From Chloroflexus sp. Y-396-1 (GTDB taxonomy: Bacteria; Chloroflexota; Chloroflexia; Chloroflexales; Chloroflexaceae): 64,000 nt of DNA. Under the pieces are notes generated by a model. The model had not been told where the DNA came from. It saw nothing but the letters and a program-made list of their open reading frames with translations, and did not search any database. Shown in pieces: positions 47,201 through 56,377 of the stretch. Position numbers and translations under genes: made by a program. Position 1 is the stretch's first letter. Each line of letters begins with the position of its first letter. Location of the stretch: assembly GCF_000516515.1 (NCBI RefSeq), contig NZ_KI911784.1:1240001-1304000 (forward strand). The letters run 5' to 3'.

Positions 47201-49755
47201 TCGGCGTAGGCGGCCAGAAGTTGGGTCACGGCATTGACAATCAGGTCATCCGGCGGCAGGCGCGGCATTTCCGGCAGGCAGACGGCCAGAAAGAGGGCGT
47301 TGCGCGGCAGCAGGCCGGGCGCCGGCTCCGGCGCCGCCAGGATGGAACCGGCCAGGTTGCGCAGGTCGGCGGGCCGACGGCGCGCCAGGTCGGCCACTGC
47401 CAGGCGCAGCGGCTCGTGCCAGGCCGGTTCGTCCAGGCGGCTACATACCTCATTCAATACCCGTTTGGGACGCCAGGCCAGGAAGAGAGCGGCAAAATAC
47501 TCCTGGAAGGTACGGTGGATGAAGCCGTAGGCGCCGTCGCCGCGCGCCAGCAGGAAGCCGCCCAGGTCGGCGGCGCTGCGGAAGAGCGCCCCGGCCTGCT
47601 CGCGGTGGGCCGGACGATAGCCGTCGTCGTGCTCTTCCAGTGCATCCTCCAGCCATGATTGCACCACAGCCTCCTCGGCCAGGCTGGTAGGGTATTCCGG
47701 GCTGGCATGCAGCTTCACGGCCACGTAGCCCATCGCATAGCGGAAGCGCTTCGCACTCAGTCCCAGGCTGTCCCAGGCCTCCTGGCGCTGGCGAATGAAG
47801 GCTTCAACTACCTGATCGTACAGTTCAATGCGGCGCTCGGGCAGGCTGCCGTTCAGGTCGTAAAACAGGCTTGCCAGGATCGTCAGCAGGAGGGGGTTGG
47901 CAGCGATCTCACGCAGTGCGGGCCGCTCAGGATCGAGCACGGCTGCGCGCAGCGCCTTCGCATCGGCCGCAGGGTCGCCCCGCACAGTGCGACCGGTCTG
48001 AGCGTGAACAGACGCCGTCCAGGTCCGGCAGAAACGGGCAATAGCCGGTTCGCTCATCTCCTCGACGGTGTAATGGGGCAACGGTGCAGGCAAGGGGGCC
48101 TGGTAGTAGCCGATGGGTCGGCTGGTGATCAGCACCTGGTTGCCGCCACGCTGTCGGGGCTGTTCCTGGTGTCGTTCCGGTGCAGCGCGATAGTGCGGGT
48201 CGGCTGCGCACAGGTTGGTATCGGGCGTGCGCACCCAGTCGCGCACAAACTCAACAATGGCGTCTACCAACTCCCAGCGGCGGTGGCGCTCGGCGATCTC
48301 GTCCAGGCCGTCCAGCATAATGAGTGCCCGCCCCTGGCGGATGGCATCCTGCGCGATGGCGCGGCCTACAGCAGGGTCGGGGTGGAGCAGGCGCCCCTGC
48401 CAGCGATGGCCGCCCAGGTAGTCGAAGAGGCTCAGGCCGGTGTCGCGATTCTCGATCCAACGTGCAGCAGCATAGTCGGCCAGGCGCACGGGTACCGGTA
48501 GTCGCGGCGGTCCCAGCACGACCGGCGTCGTCTCGTCTTCCTCCAGGTCAGCGCGCACTTGGTCGGCGGGGGCGGTCACCTGGGCAGCGCCGTCGAGCAT
48601 CGCCTGGGCGAAGCGCAGGGCCAGCCAGCGGATCAGGGTAGTCTTACCGGCGCCGGGGTCGCCGAGCAGCACCGTCCAGCGTTCCTGACCGATCAGTTCA
48701 CCCAGGTCGATGCGACGTGCGGCCAGGGCCAGGTAATCGCCCCGTTCGGCGCGGGCGCGGTTGCGCAGGGCCAGGGTCAGGCCCATAGGGTCAAGGCCCA
48801 CACAGATGCGACGATAGAGCCGCCAGCGCTCGCGGTCATCCAGCATCAGGCTGGTCAGCTCCTGCTCGTGCGCGGCCAGGTCGGCCAGGAACTGCTGCCA
48901 GTTAGCCCGACGCTCGGCAGCGTTGGAGGCATCGGCCTTGAGCGCCACGTACACGCGCTCCAGCGGCAGGCGATCCACCGGCCCACCGGCGCCGCGCAGG
49001 TCGAGGGTCTGGCAGGACGCGATAACGTTCTCCAGGTAGCGGCGCACGTCTTCAGCAGTGTAGGGCGGTGGTCGCCGGTCGCGAGATAGATCGCGCACCA
49101 GGCGCAGCACCTCGTCTAACGTGGCGCGCACGTCGGCGGGGAGGGCCTGCTCGACCCGTGCGCCATCGCCGATGGCGACACCGGTGGCCTGGGCGATGAT
49201 GACGTTGTAGACGGCGCCCCCCTGGCCTTCGATGCGCTGCAACCGCTGCACAATGGTCGCAAGTGTGGAACCCTGTTGCTGCAACAGGGCTTGGATGGTC
49301 AGCATCCGGCCTAGGTTGACCCGATTGAAGAGCGGGCTGTCCTGACGGGAGGCCTCGGCCACCAGTGCTTCGCTCAGGCCACGGTGGAAGGCAGTCAGCG
49401 CCCGGTCGAAATCCACCGGCAGGGTGGCGCGGTCGAAGTCCAGGGTGTCGAAGGCGGCGCGCAGGGCGGGCAGGTCGGGCATATTCGCGCCATCAAGGGC
49501 CACATCCAGCAGTGTCTGAGCCACACCGGGGGCGGCAACAAACTGGCGCAGGATGGTCTCGACCAACGCCTGACGGTCGCGGTTCAGCCCCGCACAGACA
49601 GAATCTAGCATCGCCTGGAAGCCGGACTCGTAGCACTGGCGCAGGCTGCGTTGTGCGATGTCGCCGAAAGCCAGGGTGCGCAACCGGTCGGCGCCGGCCC
49701 GCAGCAGGTCGTGGGCCAGGTTAACAGCGAGGTTGGCGAGGAAGTCGTCGAGCAT
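44218..49755 (-). CDS. Giant NACHT-type STAND ATPase with HEAT-like C-terminus
   Basis: 1845 residues. Residues 1-180 are helical with no recognised family. At 183-203 lies a motif with core ATGVAIGDGARVEQ shared with the upstream 170-residue protein. The NACHT domain follows: Walker A LLGDPGAGKTTLIRWL (363-378), Walker B ALIMLDGLDEIAE (near 478), sensor VLITSRPIGYY (near 541). Residues about 780-1070 and 1210-1845 contain helical HEAT-like repeats that could sense a ligand. Between them, residues 1083-1206 are a dipeptide repeat (ALDRALDLARALARAL type). AGGTG precedes ATG 49755. Such proteins act as NLR-like immune sensors in bacteria; anti-phage function is inferred, not shown. Confidence 0.88.
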   Translation of the reverse strand: MLDDFLANLAVNLAHDLLRAGADRLRTLAFGDIAQRSLRQCYESGFQAMLDSVCAGLNRDRQALVETILRQFVAAPGVAQTLLDVALDGANMPDLPALRAAFDTLDFDRATLPVDFDRALTAFHRGLSEALVAEASRQDSPLFNRVNLGRMLTIQALLQQQGSTLATIVQRLQRIEGQGGAVYNVIIAQATGVAIGDGARVEQALPADVRATLDEVLRLVRDLSRDRRPPPYTAEDVRRYLENVIASCQTLDLRGAGGPVDRLPLERVYVALKADASNAAERRANWQQFLADLAAHEQELTSLMLDDRERWRLYRRICVGLDPMGLTLALRNRARAERGDYLALAARRIDLGELIGQERWTVLLGDPGAGKTTLIRWLALRFAQAMLDGAAQVTAPADQVRADLEEDETTPVVLGPPRLPVPVRLADYAAARWIENRDTGLSLFDYLGGHRWQGRLLHPDPAVGRAIAQDAIRQGRALIMLDGLDEIAERHRRWELVDAIVEFVRDWVRTPDTNLCAADPHYRAAPERHQEQPRQRGGNQVLITSRPIGYYQAPLPAPLPHYTVEEMSEPAIARFCRTWTASVHAQTGRTVRGDPAADAKALRAAVLDPERPALREIAANPLLLTILASLFYDLNGSLPERRIELYDQVVEAFIRQRQEAWDSLGLSAKRFRYAMGYVAVKLHASPEYPTSLAEEAVVQSWLEDALEEHDDGYRPAHREQAGALFRSAADLGGFLLARGDGAYGFIHRTFQEYFAALFLAWRPKRVLNEVCSRLDEPAWHEPLRLAVADLARRRPADLRNLAGSILAAPEPAPGLLPRNALFLAVCLPEMPRLPPDDLIVNAVTQLLAAYADRGWPPDDETTLPPPPLRNAIERALRPLGALAATRAAFAAALTGADPARRLAAAELILEFDWRHPNLIPPLLAAARDYAEPVAAIRGALWRQVEHHPEALRGQNLPLRALLDNPAQAAVLTQRSVWRAILQALYLRPDWIPNRPLQPDVVCFDSRLTPWLRQAWQEGWSDDQLCARLLELAQNATDAALARDAAWALAVSDEARWRQWLMAAGSGTITPQIHATLAGVTWSALDRALDLARALARALDLAFARALDLDLDLALDLALDLALARYLALARDRALARALARARALDRALARALDRALALDLALALARARALDRALDRASALDRALDRASDRARALDLARARARAYSDEIANVVADARAQWDATTGAKYVLEALDEVSADLTALRQMVEKPTWRALIVADEAPALAEMPAPQPGKRMPWRREDLRTAADLPPERLARLQPPAKDDDPDLHDELRNLARNWLEVDDPLRRGYAALLLAELGELTATALPELLPLLAAAADLLRHRARTALLQERRASACGTDLLIALAAAADLPTDGPMLIATYCGWALNHVIHDRADWLQEWANQLDAAPAPPLRKLLSHIHRLDPACWPVFLALLTTAGPRSRAALLDSLSWLLRENQIPAEHSQALADVLLKLAHAHAPETAMAQAALFALGCFRQPPPAVVDALLVAAQDQPAALPALACLASHLAAGDQERVDRVLAAAAAWPEADAALVRRLVNRQPKPSSFKERDQFDPAALLAALAQRQPDPARQLRALLAAGTDDDMWNDFYHGRIALAIRELLAQHEGLWSLLLADLRAALDDGDWQCHRIALAGLARSAEAMPARFNRSAADLEPLLLRASANAGSFNTRRFAITALSYLRVITSDVLAALLRLVGDTQEVQDDALAAAERFNRLHPSLGQALPQELVAALTDPSALRARAAVRLLEALGTSPATSSAPGLRRQIVAALAAALQDPNSRRYVWVSAEKSDGTLDQDLYQALLRVAGF
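46139..46510 (-). repeat. Hexanucleotide tandem tract inside the NACHT gene
   Basis: On the plus strand almost every hexamer is gGCGCGG, gGCGAGG or gGTCGAG-like, giving alternating Ala/Asp-Leu/Arg dipeptides in the protein (residues 1083-1206). All six frames are open by composition. The repeat number is a multiple of six bases throughout, so expansion or loss keeps the NACHT frame. Confidence 0.9.
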
Positions 49756-50160
49756 GATGCACCTGGTGATGAGTTGCTGGATTCTTTTCTTTGGATAGAC
49801 TAATACCGATTCCTATCTGTGGCAAGTGGGTCATTACTCCCAAATACAAGTATCAGCGAGCGGAACGAGATGAACAAACCTGAACTTGGAACAGGATTGT
49901 AACAGTTTCAGCGCCGGTGCCGCAGAGCACGCCTGGCGCCCTCACCTTCCCCCTGGCCCCCTTCCTCTCCCCCACGGGGAGAGGAAGGGGGAACGTGGCG
50001 GGAGCGAAAGCATATTGGCAATCTCCCACGCAATAGTCGCAGATGCATAGTACGAGCCTTACGAGAAATCCGAGTTTTTGATCAAGCTCTTAGCGTGACC
50101 GTCGGCTGATACACGTCAAGCCGGGCGCAGCCTTCCTAGGAGGAGCCTTGTATTCCATCG
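49756..50160. repeat. Upstream region of the NACHT gene with a decayed MITE copy
   Basis: Positions about 49890-50089 match the 58.6-kb MITE family: 'cagtttcagc...gagcacgcctg', the palindrome at 49957-49991 (CCCCCTTCCTCTCCCC / GGGGAGAGGAAGGGGG), and the right end TTTTTGATCAAGCTC followed by TTA. The left end is not recognisable. No gene is seen here. Confidence 0.6.
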
Positions 50161-50163
50161 CGA

Positions 50164-50583
50164 ATGCGGGCCAGAGGCCCGCGTACCCACACGTGCTCCG
50201 GTTGCGGGCCAGAGGCCCGCGTACCCACATGCGCTCCGATTGCGGCCCGGAGGCCCGCGTACCCACACGTGCTCCGATTGCGGGCTAGAGGCCCGCGTAC
50301 CCACACGTGCTCTGAATGCGGGCCAGAGGCCCGCGTACCCATATGCGCTCTGAATGCGGCCCGGCGGCCCGCGTACCCACACGTGCTCTGAATGCGGGCC
50401 AGAGGCCCGCGTACCCATATGCGCTCTGGATGCGGGCCGGAGGCCCGCCTACCCACACGTGCTCCAATTGCGGGCCGGAGGCCCGCGTACCCACACGTGC
50501 TCTGAATGCGGGCCAGAGGCCCGCGTACCCATATGCGCTCTGGATGCGGTCCGGCGGCCCGCGTACCCACATGCGCATCGAAA
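50164..50583. repeat. Eleven 38-bp palindromic tandem units
   Basis: Units start at 50166 and repeat every 38 bp (50204, 50242 ... 50546). Each has the inverted repeat GCGGGCC-n3-GGCCCGC followed by GTACCCACACGTGCTC-like sequence. Variation between units is limited to a few positions and there are no unique spacers. The array lies between the small helical-protein gene and the NACHT gene. Confidence 0.92.
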
Positions 50584-50635
50584 GCCCGTGCTCTACGGCG
50601 CTGGCCTGCGGACCGCGCCATTGCTGGAAGAGCCT

Positions 50636-51148
50636 TTACTCCGTCTCGCCACCGCCTTGCTCAACCCGCGCATTGTCGCCAATCGCCAGCCCCGAGGCTT
50701 TATCAATCCTGACGTTATACTTGCCGCTCTGTACGGTGTTGTGATCGCCGGTAATAGTGGTACTGCCGATGATATTCTGCGCCGCCACGGATCGTTCGCC
50801 TGACGCGATAATCGTTACTCTGGCGGCCTGCACTGCCGCCAACTGCCGCTCGATCTCATGCGCTAGCTCCTCATTCTCGGTGAGCAGTTTCTTCAGTTGC
50901 AAGCGCAGGGCAGCCTGAGCATCCTCGTCGTGTGGCGCTGCCGCAGCATCGATCACGGCTTCCTGCGCGGTCGGCTTTGCTTCGAGCTGTGGGCGCAGTC
51001 GACTCCACAGACCTTTGGCGCGCTCCCAGGCCTCACTACCCAGTTTTGTACCGGCTTCTTCCGCCGCCTTCTCGCCAGCTTTGAGCAAATACGGCAGGAA
51101 GGGGGTTAGAAACAGCGCCACATCTTTCGCTAATGCTGCAATGTCCAC
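50636..51148 (-). CDS. Small helical protein with C-terminal motif shared with the NACHT protein
   Basis: 170 residues, GTG start with AGGAGG 6 bases upstream. Residues 1-25 (DVALFLTPFLPYLLKAGEKA) are hydrophobic; 25-108 are helical and charged. The tail changes to beta-type repeats with Asn and Gly (NIIGSTTITGDHNTV) and ends in YNVRIDKASGLAIGDNARVEQ-like sequence at 144-164, matching residues 183-203 of the NACHT protein downstream. A helical domain plus a short C-terminal motif copied in an adjacent NLR is the layout of Bell-domain effectors with amyloid signalling motifs. I infer a similar role: a membrane-directed effector nucleated by the NACHT protein. No enzymatic motif is seen. Confidence 0.7.
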   Translation of the reverse strand: MDIAALAKDVALFLTPFLPYLLKAGEKAAEEAGTKLGSEAWERAKGLWSRLRPQLEAKPTAQEAVIDAAAAPHDEDAQAALRLQLKKLLTENEELAHEIERQLAAVQAARVTIIASGERSVAAQNIIGSTTITGDHNTVQSGKYNVRIDKASGLAIGDNARVEQGGGETE

Positions 51149-51632
51149 GATGAACCTCCTGCTAGATCGAACGAACCTATCATACTGCGCTGCACAATGT
51201 CATAACCAGGAAACAAGGGTATGATAGCACAAACGAGCGGAATTTTCAGAATTCGCGGCTTTGCGCCACATGCGATGAACAGATGATGCAGAAGCGAAGT
51301 GGCACCGACGAGCATCACCCCATTCGCTGCTGGCAATCGTCGAGCCGTGTCGTTTCCCTTTGAGCGCGAGCCAACGGCCGGCGTGATGCGACTGTACCAG
51401 GACAACCTACACCCGTCTCAGCGGGATACCGGGCGGGTTGGGAACCTGCCCCTCCCACAGCGGGAACGAGCATGAAAATGCGGCGAGCGAAGAGACAGCA
51501 GGCCACCATCCCCCCTCCCTCGCCCCGTGTGGGAGAGGGAGGAGCCGGAGGTAGGTGAGGGCCACCATCCCCCCTCTCTCGCCCCGTGTGGGAGAGGGAG
51601 GGGGCTAGGGGTGGGTGAGGGGGCATCCACAC
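51149..51632. repeat. Intergenic stretch with GC-rich palindromic repeats
   Basis: At 51502-51621 a ~59-bp unit occurs twice in tandem (gccaccatccccc...gccccgtgtgggagaggga...gtgagg), each with a CCCTC...GAGGG palindrome. Around 51425-51455 is 'gggcgggttgggaacctgcccctcc', a block also present near 1870. No gene recognised. Confidence 0.6.
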
Positions 51633-52904
51633 TTACGGCTGGAGCGCGACTATAAAACTGGCTTCACCAAACGGCTGCTCGATAAGCTTAATGCGGAGCG
51701 TACTAGCATTGGCGGCCAGTTGCCGACGCACAACAGCAATTCCACGCTGCCTGGCACCGGGGAGTACGTTGATGACCGCCGGACGCGAATCGTCGTTTGC
51801 CAGCGGATAATCGTTCCCCAGACCGTCACTAATCTTGATATTGTCGTGGCGCAGCGGTAAATTCACCGGACGACCGGTGTTGTTTTGAACGCTCCACGTG
51901 ATCTCAATCCGGTCACTACAGGCATCGATCTGCTCAAGTGCAACAATAATGTCGGGCGCAGTACCGGTTGTTACTTCTCCGACCGCAACGTTCTGCCAGC
52001 TCTGTGTGCTGCTATCCCAGCGTTTACCGACCAATTGATAGCCGTTCCAACGACAGAAGCTGGTCGTTGTGTTGAAACTCAAAATTGCACTGTCAGTAGA
52101 AGTTCCTAACGTGATGGGAGTAAGCGGGCTGTCCGCTCGAGGCACCGGAGCCGGTGGCCGCAAGAAGAGAATAAGTAGCAGAACAAGAGACAGACTCGCA
52201 AAAATGGCAACTAGCCGACCGGCCGTTGTTTGTAGCGCATTTCGCACCTGCACATGCCATGGCGGAGCTGTAGGTGTCGTGGTGGCAGGCGTAGAATCTT
52301 CCCGCACCACCTCATTCAATTCCGTCCAGGGGGTGCAGTGTAAGAGTTTTGGAATCGCCAGCATCTCCTCTTCACTTAATTCAATCTCAGAGGAGCGCTC
52401 GGTAATCATATACGCGGGCAACTCATCAAGCCCACGTACCTCAACTTTCCAGTCAAGATCGAGTTGCGAACCCTCTTCAATGCGAGGAGCAATAACGATC
52501 AGGCGCTTGCAGGTACGAAAGTCAACATCATTCGCCTTTTGCCCCGAGAGAAATTCCCGTCGATGTTCGTTGAGGAAATTGGTCAGCGCGTGAAAATACG
52601 AAATGACCTGATTGTACGGATTTTTGCGGCCAGGGTTGAGCCGCTTCTGTTCACCATTGCGCCCCTCAACGATCCATGGCCCATTGACACTCCCAATCAC
52701 GCGCCCATCACAATGTTTTAGCTCGATAATGACAATCGCGTCGTGCTTGATAATAACCAGATCGATGTTACGGCCATTTACGTTGAAATTGGCCAGGATC
52801 AGGAACAGACCCTCGAGCTTTTCGAGGGCTTGGGCCACCCCCAGAATAGCCCGTCGTTCTTGCGGATGTTCTGGTTTTTCGCCGATCCAGACCTGAACGG
52901 CCAT
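51633..52904 (-). CDS. NERD-domain membrane protein
   Basis: 423 residues. The N-terminal ~120 residues are a NERD (nuclease-related) domain: FLILANFNVNGRNIDLVIIK and AIVIIELKHCDGRVIG give the D...ExK core. One transmembrane segment lies at about 228-248 (LVAIFASLSLVLLLILFL). The C-terminal ~170 residues are outside the cytoplasm by prediction and look like an all-beta domain (ITWSVQNNTGRPVNLPLRH). The gene begins 3 bp after the uvrB stop, so it is co-transcribed; a link to DNA processing is possible but unproven. Confidence 0.8.
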   Translation of the reverse strand: MAVQVWIGEKPEHPQERRAILGVAQALEKLEGLFLILANFNVNGRNIDLVIIKHDAIVIIELKHCDGRVIGSVNGPWIVEGRNGEQKRLNPGRKNPYNQVISYFHALTNFLNEHRREFLSGQKANDVDFRTCKRLIVIAPRIEEGSQLDLDWKVEVRGLDELPAYMITERSSEIELSEEEMLAIPKLLHCTPWTELNEVVREDSTPATTTPTAPPWHVQVRNALQTTAGRLVAIFASLSLVLLLILFLRPPAPVPRADSPLTPITLGTSTDSAILSFNTTTSFCRWNGYQLVGKRWDSSTQSWQNVAVGEVTTGTAPDIIVALEQIDACSDRIEITWSVQNNTGRPVNLPLRHDNIKISDGLGNDYPLANDDSRPAVINVLPGARQRGIAVVRRQLAANASTLRIKLIEQPFGEASFIVALQP

Positions 52905-52907
52905 AAC

Positions 52908-54902
52908 TCACTCACTTAGTGCTAACGTTTTGCGTAGTTCGACGATCTGGTCACGCAGCGCAGCCGCCTTCTCAAAAGCCAGCTCTTTTGCTGCCTGCTT
53001 CATCTGTTTTTCCAGGTCTTTAATTAACTTCAACACCTCATCACGGGGTAGGTCAACCGGCACCGCTGTGGCCGGAGTAGCGACATACTCACCACGTTCT
53101 TCAGCCAGCTTGCGAATGCGGTCGGTGAGATCACGCACACCTTTAGCGATGCCCTGCGGCGTAATCCCATAGCGTAGGTTATGAGCCATCTGAATATCTC
53201 GCCGACGCTGAGTCTCGCGGATCGCCGCCTCCATTGAACGGGTGATCGTATCGGCATACATAATGACCTTGCCTTCAACGTGGCGGGCCGCCCGCCCGAT
53301 GATCTGGATCAGTGAGGTCTCTGAGCGGAGATAACCCTCTTTATCGGCATCAAGAATTGCAACCAAACTCACTTCAGGCAGGTCAAGCCCTTCGCGCAAC
53401 AAGTTAATGCCAACAACGACGTCGTAGACGCCCAACCGCAAATCACGCAGAATCTCTACCCGTTCAATGGTATCAATATCGGCATGGAGGTACATTGTGC
53501 GCACCCCCATCTCTTTGAGATAGTCGGCCAGGTCTTCGGCCATGCGTTTCGTGAGGGTCGTGACTAATACGCGCTGTTTGCGCTCAACTCGCCGTCGAAT
53601 CTCGCCCAGCAGATCGTCGATCTGGCCGCGGGTTGGGCGAACTTCCACTTCAGGATCGAGCAAACCGGTTGGACGAATAATCTGCTCGACGATCTGTTCG
53701 CTCTTCTCGCGTTCGTAGGGGCCAGGGGTGGCCGAGACGTAGATAACCTGATAGACGTGCTGCTCGAATTCCTCAAACCGCAGTGGTCGGTTGTCAAGAG
53801 CCGAGGGCAGACGGAACCCGTAATCAACCAGCGTCTGCTTGCGTTGCCGGTCACCGTTATACATACCGCGCAACTGCGGGATGGTAATGTGACTCTCATC
53901 GATAAAGATCAGAAAATCATCGGGAAAATAGTCAAGCAGAGTCCACGGTGTCTGACCGGGAGCACGGCCATCGAGATGCCGCGAATAGTTCTCAATCCCG
54001 CTACAATACCCGATCTCGCTCAGCATTTCGAGATCATAGAGTGTACGTTGTTTCAACCGCTGCGCTTCCAGCAGTTTACCGGCCGCTTCGAGTTCGCGAA
54101 CCCGTTCGTTCAGTTCGTCTTGAATACTGGCAATGGCTAACTGCAATTTTTCTTTAGTAGTGACGAAGTGCTTGGCCGGATAAATCTCAACTGCGGTATG
54201 CCGTAGCAGAATCTCGCCGGTCAGTGGATCGAGTTCAACGATGCGTTCGATCTCATCACCCCAGAACTCCACGCGGATGGCCGTCTCGGCGTTGGCGGGA
54301 ATTATATCGAGGGTATCACCGCGCACTCGGAACGTTCCCCGCTGAAAATCCATATCCTTGCGCTCAAACTGCAAATCGATCAACTGGCGCAGGAGCTTAT
54401 CGCGATTCCGCACTTCACCAACACGCAATGTAATCTTCTCTTGCCCGTAATCATGCGGTGAACCGAGACCAAAAATAGCCGAAACCGAAGCAACGATTAG
54501 CACATCACGTCGAGTAAGCAAGGCCTGAGTTGCGGCGTGACGGAGCCGGTCGATCTCCTCGTTGATACTGGCCTCTTTTTCGATGTAGAGGTCTTTCGAG
54601 GGAACGTAGGCTTCTGGCGTGTATTCATCGTAGTACGAGATGAACATTTCAACCGCAGCATCGGGCAGGAATTCGCGGAACTCAGCCCAAAGTTGCGATA
54701 CCAACGTTTTGTTATGCGCCAAAACTAACGTTGGTCGCTGCATCTGCGCGAAGATATGGGCCATGACGAACGTTTTACCGGTGCCGGTAGCGCCAAGCAG
54801 CGTTTGATGGCGATAACCTGCTCGCAGACCGGCAACCAGTTGCTCGATGGCACGCGGTTGATCGCCAGTGGGCTGATAAGGCGCTTCGATCCGGAACGAC
54901 AT
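52908..54902 (-). CDS. uvrB: Excinuclease ABC subunit B
   Basis: 664 residues, normal length. Helicase motifs and UvrB marks are complete: Walker [15 protein letters not shown], beta-hairpin region [20 protein letters not shown], motif [18 protein letters not shown], motif [21 protein letters not shown], and the C-terminal UVR coiled coil ([20 protein letters not shown]). It verifies damage handed over by UvrA and positions UvrC in nucleotide excision repair. An extended -10 (TGATATAAT) lies about 110 bp upstream. Confidence 0.98.
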   Translation of the reverse strand: MSFRIEAPYQPTGDQPRAIEQLVAGLRAGYRHQTLLGATGTGKTFVMAHIFAQMQRPTLVLAHNKTLVSQLWAEFREFLPDAAVEMFISYYDEYTPEAYVPSKDLYIEKEASINEEIDRLRHAATQALLTRRDVLIVASVSAIFGLGSPHDYGQEKITLRVGEVRNRDKLLRQLIDLQFERKDMDFQRGTFRVRGDTLDIIPANAETAIRVEFWGDEIERIVELDPLTGEILLRHTAVEIYPAKHFVTTKEKLQLAIASIQDELNERVRELEAAGKLLEAQRLKQRTLYDLEMLSEIGYCSGIENYSRHLDGRAPGQTPWTLLDYFPDDFLIFIDESHITIPQLRGMYNGDRQRKQTLVDYGFRLPSALDNRPLRFEEFEQHVYQVIYVSATPGPYEREKSEQIVEQIIRPTGLLDPEVEVRPTRGQIDDLLGEIRRRVERKQRVLVTTLTKRMAEDLADYLKEMGVRTMYLHADIDTIERVEILRDLRLGVYDVVVGINLLREGLDLPEVSLVAILDADKEGYLRSETSLIQIIGRAARHVEGKVIMYADTITRSMEAAIRETQRRRDIQMAHNLRYGITPQGIAKGVRDLTDRIRKLAEERGEYVATPATAVPVDLPRDEVLKLIKDLEKQMKQAAKELAFEKAAALRDQIVELRKTLALSE

Positions 54903-55010
54903 ACAGTGCTCACGTGTGTCTGTGGTATAGAGATCACAAACAGCGCGGGTTGCTGCCGATCGCTCCAGGGCGAAGAGGGCAACAACGCCGCGCCGATGGT
55001 TGGGTTACCT

Positions 55011-55021
55011 GTATTATATCA
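55011..55021 (-). promoter_or_regulatory. Extended -10 promoter element of uvrB
   Basis: On the minus strand TGATATAATAC gives a TGn-TATAAT extended -10 (TATAAT at 55018-55013). No good -35 is present. No LexA-like box was recognised. Confidence 0.5.
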
Positions 55022-55238
55022 GAAGAAAGACGGTTTATGGATGTGAAGATCAATGATTTTTAAAGCTTTCATGCTTCCTGGCACGTTTGCGCGAAGAGGT
55101 GGGCCCCTTCTTGGTGAGGAGAGATGCGGCACGCTCCTTTCCAGGAGAGGATGGCGGAGGGTGAAGGTGAATTCTTCCTCTTTACCGATGTTCGCTCGCA
55201 TCAACGCACCTGTGGGAACGGTTTCTACACCTACTAGG

Positions 55239-55582
55239 TGACAGTGGCGCGGCATAGTGGGTTCCGGGCGCATTATGCCCAATGCGGGCCGGAGGCCCAC
55301 GCTACAGGGTTCGTTGCCCAACGCGGGCCGGAGGCCCGCACGCCCAGGGTTCGTTGCCCAACGCGGGCCGGAGGCCCACGCTACAGGGTTCGTTGCCTAA
55401 CGCGGGCCGGAGGCCCGCACGCCCAGGGTTCGTTGCCCAGCGCGGGCCGGAGGCCCGCACGCCCAGGGTTCGTTGCCCAACGCGGGCCGGAGGCCCGCGC
55501 TCCCAGGTGACATTGGCACGGCATAGTGGGTTCTGGGCGCATTATGCACAATGCGGGCCAGCGGCCCGCGCTCCCAGGTGAC
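55239..55582. repeat. Tandem ~40-bp palindromic units flanked by direct repeats
   Basis: GCGGGCC-n3-GGCCCRC units start at 55284, 55323, 55363, 55402, 55442 and 55482, with one more at 55553. They alternate 39 and 40 bp and share 'cagggttcgttgccc' linkers. The outer blocks 55239-55283 and 55506-55552 are a direct repeat (ggtgaca-tggc-cggcatagtggg...gcgcattatgc). Related to the 38-bp array near 50.2 kb by its palindrome but with different linkers. The rest of 54903-55639 holds no recognised gene. Confidence 0.85.
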
Positions 55583-55639
55583 AGTGTTTCATTGTTTCTC
55601 CGCGCCGATGATGTGGCGCGGAGAGAGAGCAGGCGCGAT

Positions 55640-56377
55640 CTAGCGGAGTTCAAAGGTCACTTGCACCGACGCACTGTAGGTTTGCTGACCTGGTTGGATG
55701 GGCGGGGCTGCATTCCCTACAGCCGCACGGGCTTCAGCCATCATTGGGATCGGGATGGGGCTGGCCCCCAGATTTTCGGTGATAAACAAGACGCGACCCA
55801 ACGATGTGCCACTGGCGCGGGCCATCTGCTCGGCCCGTGCACGAGCATTGGTGATGGCAGCTTCCCTGGCCTGGGCCAGTACACGCTCTGGATCACTAAC
55901 TCCAAAGCTGATACCGTAGATTCGGTTAGCGCCAACCTGTACCACACTATCGATCAGATTCCCAGCCTGCGCCAGATTGCGGATGGTTACCTGAACCGTG
56001 TTATTGACGGTATAACCGGTAATCTCACGTCCTTTCTCATCGTACACCGGGTAGATGTTGATCCCGGTGGTTTGAATGTCGCGGGCTTCAATGCCTAGCT
56101 GTCGAATCTGATCAATAATCGCCTGAGCCTGAGCACTGTTCTGCGCCAACGCCTCCTGGGTCGTTGGCGCAGTCGTCTCTACACCTATCAAAACCGAGGC
56201 CATATCGGGTTCGACCTTCACTTCACCGGTGCCAATCACCACGATCTGCGGCATATTGGCGACACCGGTTTGCGCGGTGACGGTTTGCCCCGGACGAAAT
56301 AGACTCACTGCGGCCAGAGCTAGCACGGCGACAAGCGCCGTCAGTGCAAGAACGATTGAAAGTAGACGGTTTTCCAT
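55640..56377 (-). CDS. SIMPL domain protein (DUF541), exported
   Basis: 245 residues from ATG 56377 (GGAG 9 bases upstream). An N-terminal hydrophobic anchor (LSIVLALTALVAVLALAAVS) precedes the SIMPL domain: IVVIGTGEVKVEPDMASVLI, then the GIEARDIQTTGINIYPVYDE region and ARAEQMARASGTSLGRVLFI. Proteins of this type lie outside the cytoplasm; some are linked to oxidative stress defence, but no defined activity is known. Stand-alone gene between repeats. Confidence 0.88.
   Translation of the reverse strand: MENRLLSIVLALTALVAVLALAAVSLFRPGQTVTAQTGVANMPQIVVIGTGEVKVEPDMASVLIGVETTAPTTQEALAQNSAQAQAIIDQIRQLGIEARDIQTTGINIYPVYDEKGREITGYTVNNTVQVTIRNLAQAGNLIDSVVQVGANRIYGISFGVSDPERVLAQAREAAITNARARAEQMARASGTSLGRVLFITENLGASPIPIPMMAEARAAVGNAAPPIQPGQQTYSASVQVTFELR

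Noticed and set aside
50164-50583. CRISPR array (regular 38-bp spacing)
   Set aside because: The whole 38 bp is conserved from unit to unit, so there are no spacers, and no cas genes are in the window.
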